Both the position numbers and the translations under genes were made by a program. Below the pieces are notes generated by a model. That model was not told the DNA's origin. It did not search any database and saw only the letters and a list, made by a program, of their open reading frames with translations. From M55B167 sp964406095 (lineage in GTDB: Bacteria > Verrucomicrobiota > Kiritimatiellia > RFP12 > UBA1067): 64,000 nucleotides of DNA. Of the stretch, positions 61,929 through 64,000 are shown one piece after another (within the stretch, counting starts at the first letter, position 1; every line of letters starts with the position of its first letter). Location of the stretch: the NCBI GenBank assembly GCA_964406095.1, contig CAYOQJ010000057.1, forward strand, positions 6,593 to 70,592, given 5' to 3'.

Positions 61929-62074
61929 GGTTTGAAGGTTTCATCGTCCCACGGCTGCGGGACTGGTTTGAGGGTTTCATCGTCCCGCGGCTGCGGGACT
62001 GGTTTGATCGGTCCCGCTGGGCGGGACCTCGTTCCATCGTCCCGCTGGGCGGGACTGGTTTGAAGGTTTCGACG
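61929..62074. repeat. Tandem 36-base palindromic repeat array
   Basis: Two near-identical 36-base units (61929-61964 and 61965-62000) begin GGTTTGA and contain the palindrome GTCCC-CGGCTGC-GGGAC type. A longer variant unit (62001-62056) holds two copies of GTCCCGCTGGGCGGGAC, and a partial unit (62057-62074) follows. Units are contiguous, without spacers, so this is not a CRISPR array. It begins ten bases after the ThuA stop. Confidence 0.75.
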
Positions 62075-62120
62075 AGCGGCAAAACCATGTCACCGGGTCA
62101 ACGAGTCACCAGGTCAGAGC

Positions 62121-62160
62121 GTGGGATGTGGGATGTGGGATGTGGAAAGTGGGATGTGGA
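62121..62160. repeat. Short tandem repeat, GGGATGT unit
   Basis: Four to five copies of a 7-base GGGATGT word, one of them altered to GGAAAGT. A simple-sequence phrase within the repeat-packed spacer; function unknown. Confidence 0.6.
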
Positions 62161-62225
62161 CCGTGGAATGCGATCTCCGGGAAGCGAGTTGCTGCGCGGC
62201 TCGCTACGCAGTCGTAAACAAATGT

Positions 62226-62249
62226 CGGGCTTAATGCCCGCCCTTTTTT
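62226..62249 (+). terminator. Possible intrinsic terminator
   Basis: CGGGC-TTAAT-GCCCG stem-loop followed by CCC and six T residues. It is about 300 bases beyond the ThuA stop and could end that transcript, or it may be part of the repeat mosaic. Confidence 0.4.
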
Positions 62250-62263
62250 CTGTTTTGCATGAT

Positions 62264-62292
62264 CTCACGCGAAGGCGCGAAGGCGCGAAGAA
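62264..62292. repeat. Short tandem repeat, GCGAAGGC unit
   Basis: Three consecutive GCGAAG(GC) words after ACTCAC-like sequence, a further recurrent intergenic phrase type. Function unknown. Confidence 0.5.
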
Positions 62293-62531
62293 CAGAGCAG
62301 CGGCCGGAGCCAATTGTCTGCTGAGGGACTGCCGGGGAGAGCACGCTGAAGCGTGGACTACGAACAGTTTGTAGTACACTCCCGCAGGCGCGGGACTGCC
62401 GGGCTGCCCTGGAAATTTTTCCATCTTTTTTGCCGGTTTCGTTTTATAATGTTGTCTTCGCTGTATTCCGTGATTTATAATTCCCCCTTTCACGGGATTC
62501 GTTCAGCTTTCATTAACAGGAGAAATCAGTC

Positions 62532-64000
62532 ATGATCAGAAAAATGTTGCAGTGCGCAGCGCTGCTGCCGCTGATGGCGGCGGCGCAGACGATGGAGCTT
62601 GAAGTGACGCCCTCCGGCGGCGGCGCCGAGGTCAGCCTGGGCTGGAACGCCCAGCCGGGACAGACCTACAACATCTTGCAGGCGGCCGCTCTCGACGGCG
62701 GCGCCTGGTCGAACGCCACCCCCCAGGGGGTGTTTGCGCCCACGGTAATCGGCGAGGCCTCGCTGAGCAGTCCCGCCCGCAGCGCCTTCTTCCGTCTGGT
62801 GAAGGAGGACACCGACGCGCCGGTCATAACCAACCGCGTGCCCCGTGCGGACGCTACGGATGTCGCCCCCGGCAGTGCGGTCACCTTCTGGCTCTCCGAC
62901 GAGACCGCCGTCGATCCCGCCTCCGTCCTGTTCCGCGTAGGGCCGTATGACGGCCTCGCGGTGGACAGCCCCGGCGTGACCTGGTCCAACAATGTGTTCC
63001 GGTTCGATCCGCCCGGCGATCTGGGCGGCTACGGCGAGGTGGTGACCAACCTGCTGTACGCCTCCGACACCCTGGGCCATGCGGCCAGCAACCTCTGGAC
63101 TTTCACCATCGAGCGCATCCCGGTTCAGAAGAGCGATTTCTTCCCGCTGGTGGCGCCGCCGGATTCGACCATGAAGCTCTCGATGAACGGCCCCGCCGTG
63201 CCGCGCAACATCCCCGGCGTCCAGCCGCTGGCCGGGCAGGAGAGCTACGAGGTGGTGGCCGTGACCTCCAACAGCGTCGTGTTCTCCTACCGGAGCGTGA
63301 TTCCGACAGTCACCAACGGCACTTTGCTGGTCAGCTTTGATGCCGCGCACCCCTTCTACCGGCAGGTCTCCTCCGACACGATGACCATCAACACCGTAAC
63401 ACACATGATAACCGTGACCACCACCAACATCCCTCTCACCGCGCTGATCTCCGAGGGCTCCCTTTCGACGCTCGATCTGATAGCCGCCGACGGCGGTGCC
63501 CAGCCGATGTTCTCGGGATCCCTCGACGTGCTGGACTTCAGTTTCGGCGACGATCTCTCCGGCACGGTGCTGCACCAGAACGCCGACGTGAAGCTCTGGC
63601 TGCCCTCCGCCATGTGGAGTTTTTCCGGCGGGGTGGATGTGTATATCGACTTCGCATGGGGCAAGCTGAAGGCGCTGAAGGTCGATACAAACTCCGAGTT
63701 CAATTCGTATGTCAGCGCTCAGGCCCTCTTTTACAGGGGCTTCTCCGATTCATACACAAAGGAACTGGGCAGCTTCAGCAGGCCCTACGGCGCGATGATC
63801 GGTCTCGTGCCGGTGTGGGTGGAGATCAAAGGCGAAATCACCGCCGTGGCGGAGGTGGACGCCTCCGTTCAGGGCTCGGCCGACGCGGCGGTCGGCGCGT
63901 CCAAGGAGATCGGCTTCGAGCTGAACTACCTGGGCGGTGAGTGGAGCCATGTGCCGGACAACCCGCCGATCGACTTCTACGCCTCGTCCCTGGATTTCGA
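62532..64000 (+). CDS. Secreted Ig-like-domain protein, GC-rich (partial, 3' end off window)
   Basis: Open from the ATG at 62532 to the right edge (489 codons and two bases). AGGAG about eight bases upstream supports the start. A signal peptide (MIRKMLQCAALLPLMAAAQ) is followed by a YNILQA-type module frequent in secreted PVC proteins (about 20-95), and a bacterial Ig-like domain (about 98-195; DTDAPVITNRVPRADATD). A long beta-rich region without recognised family follows. The coding sequence is far richer in G and C, especially at third positions, than any other gene here, pointing to recent transfer or to an assembly join. Function unknown; probably surface or extracellular. Confidence 0.75.
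   Translation, partial: MIRKMLQCAALLPLMAAAQTMELEVTPSGGGAEVSLGWNAQPGQTYNILQAAALDGGAWSNATPQGVFAPTVIGEASLSSPARSAFFRLVKEDTDAPVITNRVPRADATDVAPGSAVTFWLSDETAVDPASVLFRVGPYDGLAVDSPGVTWSNNVFRFDPPGDLGGYGEVVTNLLYASDTLGHAASNLWTFTIERIPVQKSDFFPLVAPPDSTMKLSMNGPAVPRNIPGVQPLAGQESYEVVAVTSNSVVFSYRSVIPTVTNGTLLVSFDAAHPFYRQVSSDTMTINTVTHMITVTTTNIPLTALISEGSLSTLDLIAADGGAQPMFSGSLDVLDFSFGDDLSGTVLHQNADVKLWLPSAMWSFSGGVDVYIDFAWGKLKALKVDTNSEFNSYVSAQALFYRGFSDSYTKELGSFSRPYGAMIGLVPVWVEIKGEITAVAEVDASVQGSADAAVGASKEIGFELNYLGGEWSHVPDNPPIDFYASSLDF

Larger units (their letters stand above)
62075..62531. other. Gene-free spacer with several repeat types
   Basis: 457 bases without a supportable gene. Contents in order: GTCACC-rich phrase (62089-62116), tandem GGGATGT (62121-62160), hairpin with T run (62226-62249), tandem GCGAAGGC (62264-62292), GAAGCGTGGACTACGAACA phrase (62347 on) and a TCCCGC/GCGGGA inverted repeat (about 62380-62395). 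Frames that cross it have no ribosome site or domain. Confidence 0.6.

Noticed and set aside
61929..62074. Possible CRISPR array
   Set aside because: Units are contiguous with no unique spacers of constant length, and no cas genes are in the window.
61916..62374. Plus-strand open frame of about 152 codons after ThuA
   Set aside because: It is a translation of the 36-base repeats and simple-sequence phrases, and has no ribosome site of its own.
62526..63575. Open frame of about 349 codons on the minus strand under the GC-rich gene
   Set aside because: Its product is low-complexity, rich in Gly, His, Arg and Glu, as expected from reading GC-rich codons backwards. The plus-strand gene has signal peptide, ribosome site and domains.

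Overview
The window reads as a chromosomal segment of a saccharolytic, probably anaerobic, Gram-negative-type bacterium of the PVC superphylum, most likely Kiritimatiellota or Lentisphaerota. This placement is inferred from gene content, not from a marker tree. The clues are six secreted type I sulfatases, several secreted beta-helix proteins, a GH29 fucosidase, DUF1080, ThuA and Gfo/Idh proteins with Tat-type leaders, LamG and HEAT add-on domains, a carboxyspermidine-type polyamine operon and the siroheme-dependent heme genes ahbC and ahbD.

Layout. 1-3143 (-): a membrane glycosyltransferase of the hyaluronan/NodC type with an N-terminal PilZ domain, followed by a polysaccharide-deacetylase-like protein that runs off the left edge. 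3416-18612: a sulfatase locus with five sulfatases and a duplicated FAD oxidoreductase, interrupted by an opposite-strand dihydrolipoyl-dehydrogenase-like gene and an AAA/DUF4143 remnant. 18766-21079: a small leader ORF, ahbC and ahbD. 21153-29413: a duplicated beta-helix protein, a D-lactate-type dehydrogenase, tRNA-Leu(UAA) and a 1222-residue DUF4091 protein. 29705-35055: speA, speB, carboxy(nor)spermidine dehydrogenase and nspC, a full arginine-to-spermidine route. 35411-41056 (-): E1 alpha, E1 beta, a GT2, a PQQ-propeller protein and tilS. 41243-43739: a DUF1080 protein (-) and a GH29 fucosidase (+). 43860-48834: rny, ymdB, xseA, xseB and a rotamase, a nucleic-acid turnover cluster with a good sigma70-type promoter. 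48958-53238: beta-helix protein, sulfatase and EEP phosphoesterase, overlapping one another. 53339-58132: a homocysteine methyltransferase/MTHFR fusion, a coiled-coil NYN nuclease and a XylR-like regulator. 58242-61919: Gfo/Idh, UroD-family and ThuA genes. 61920-62531 is gene-free and packed with short repeats. 62532 to the right edge is a markedly GC-rich secreted-protein gene that does not match the rest in composition.

How it fits together: most of the accessory content is extracellular breakdown of sulfated, fucose- or uronate-containing polysaccharide (sulfatases, fucosidase, beta-helix lyase/hydrolase-like proteins, 3-keto-sugar-type enzymes), mixed with housekeeping genes. No transposase, CRISPR array or phage module was seen. 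The items most worth following up are the coiled-coil NYN protein, the leader ORF coupled to ahbC, the sulfatase with the altered CxPxR motif, the PilZ-fused synthase, the repeat-packed spacer and the compositional break at about 62.5 kb.
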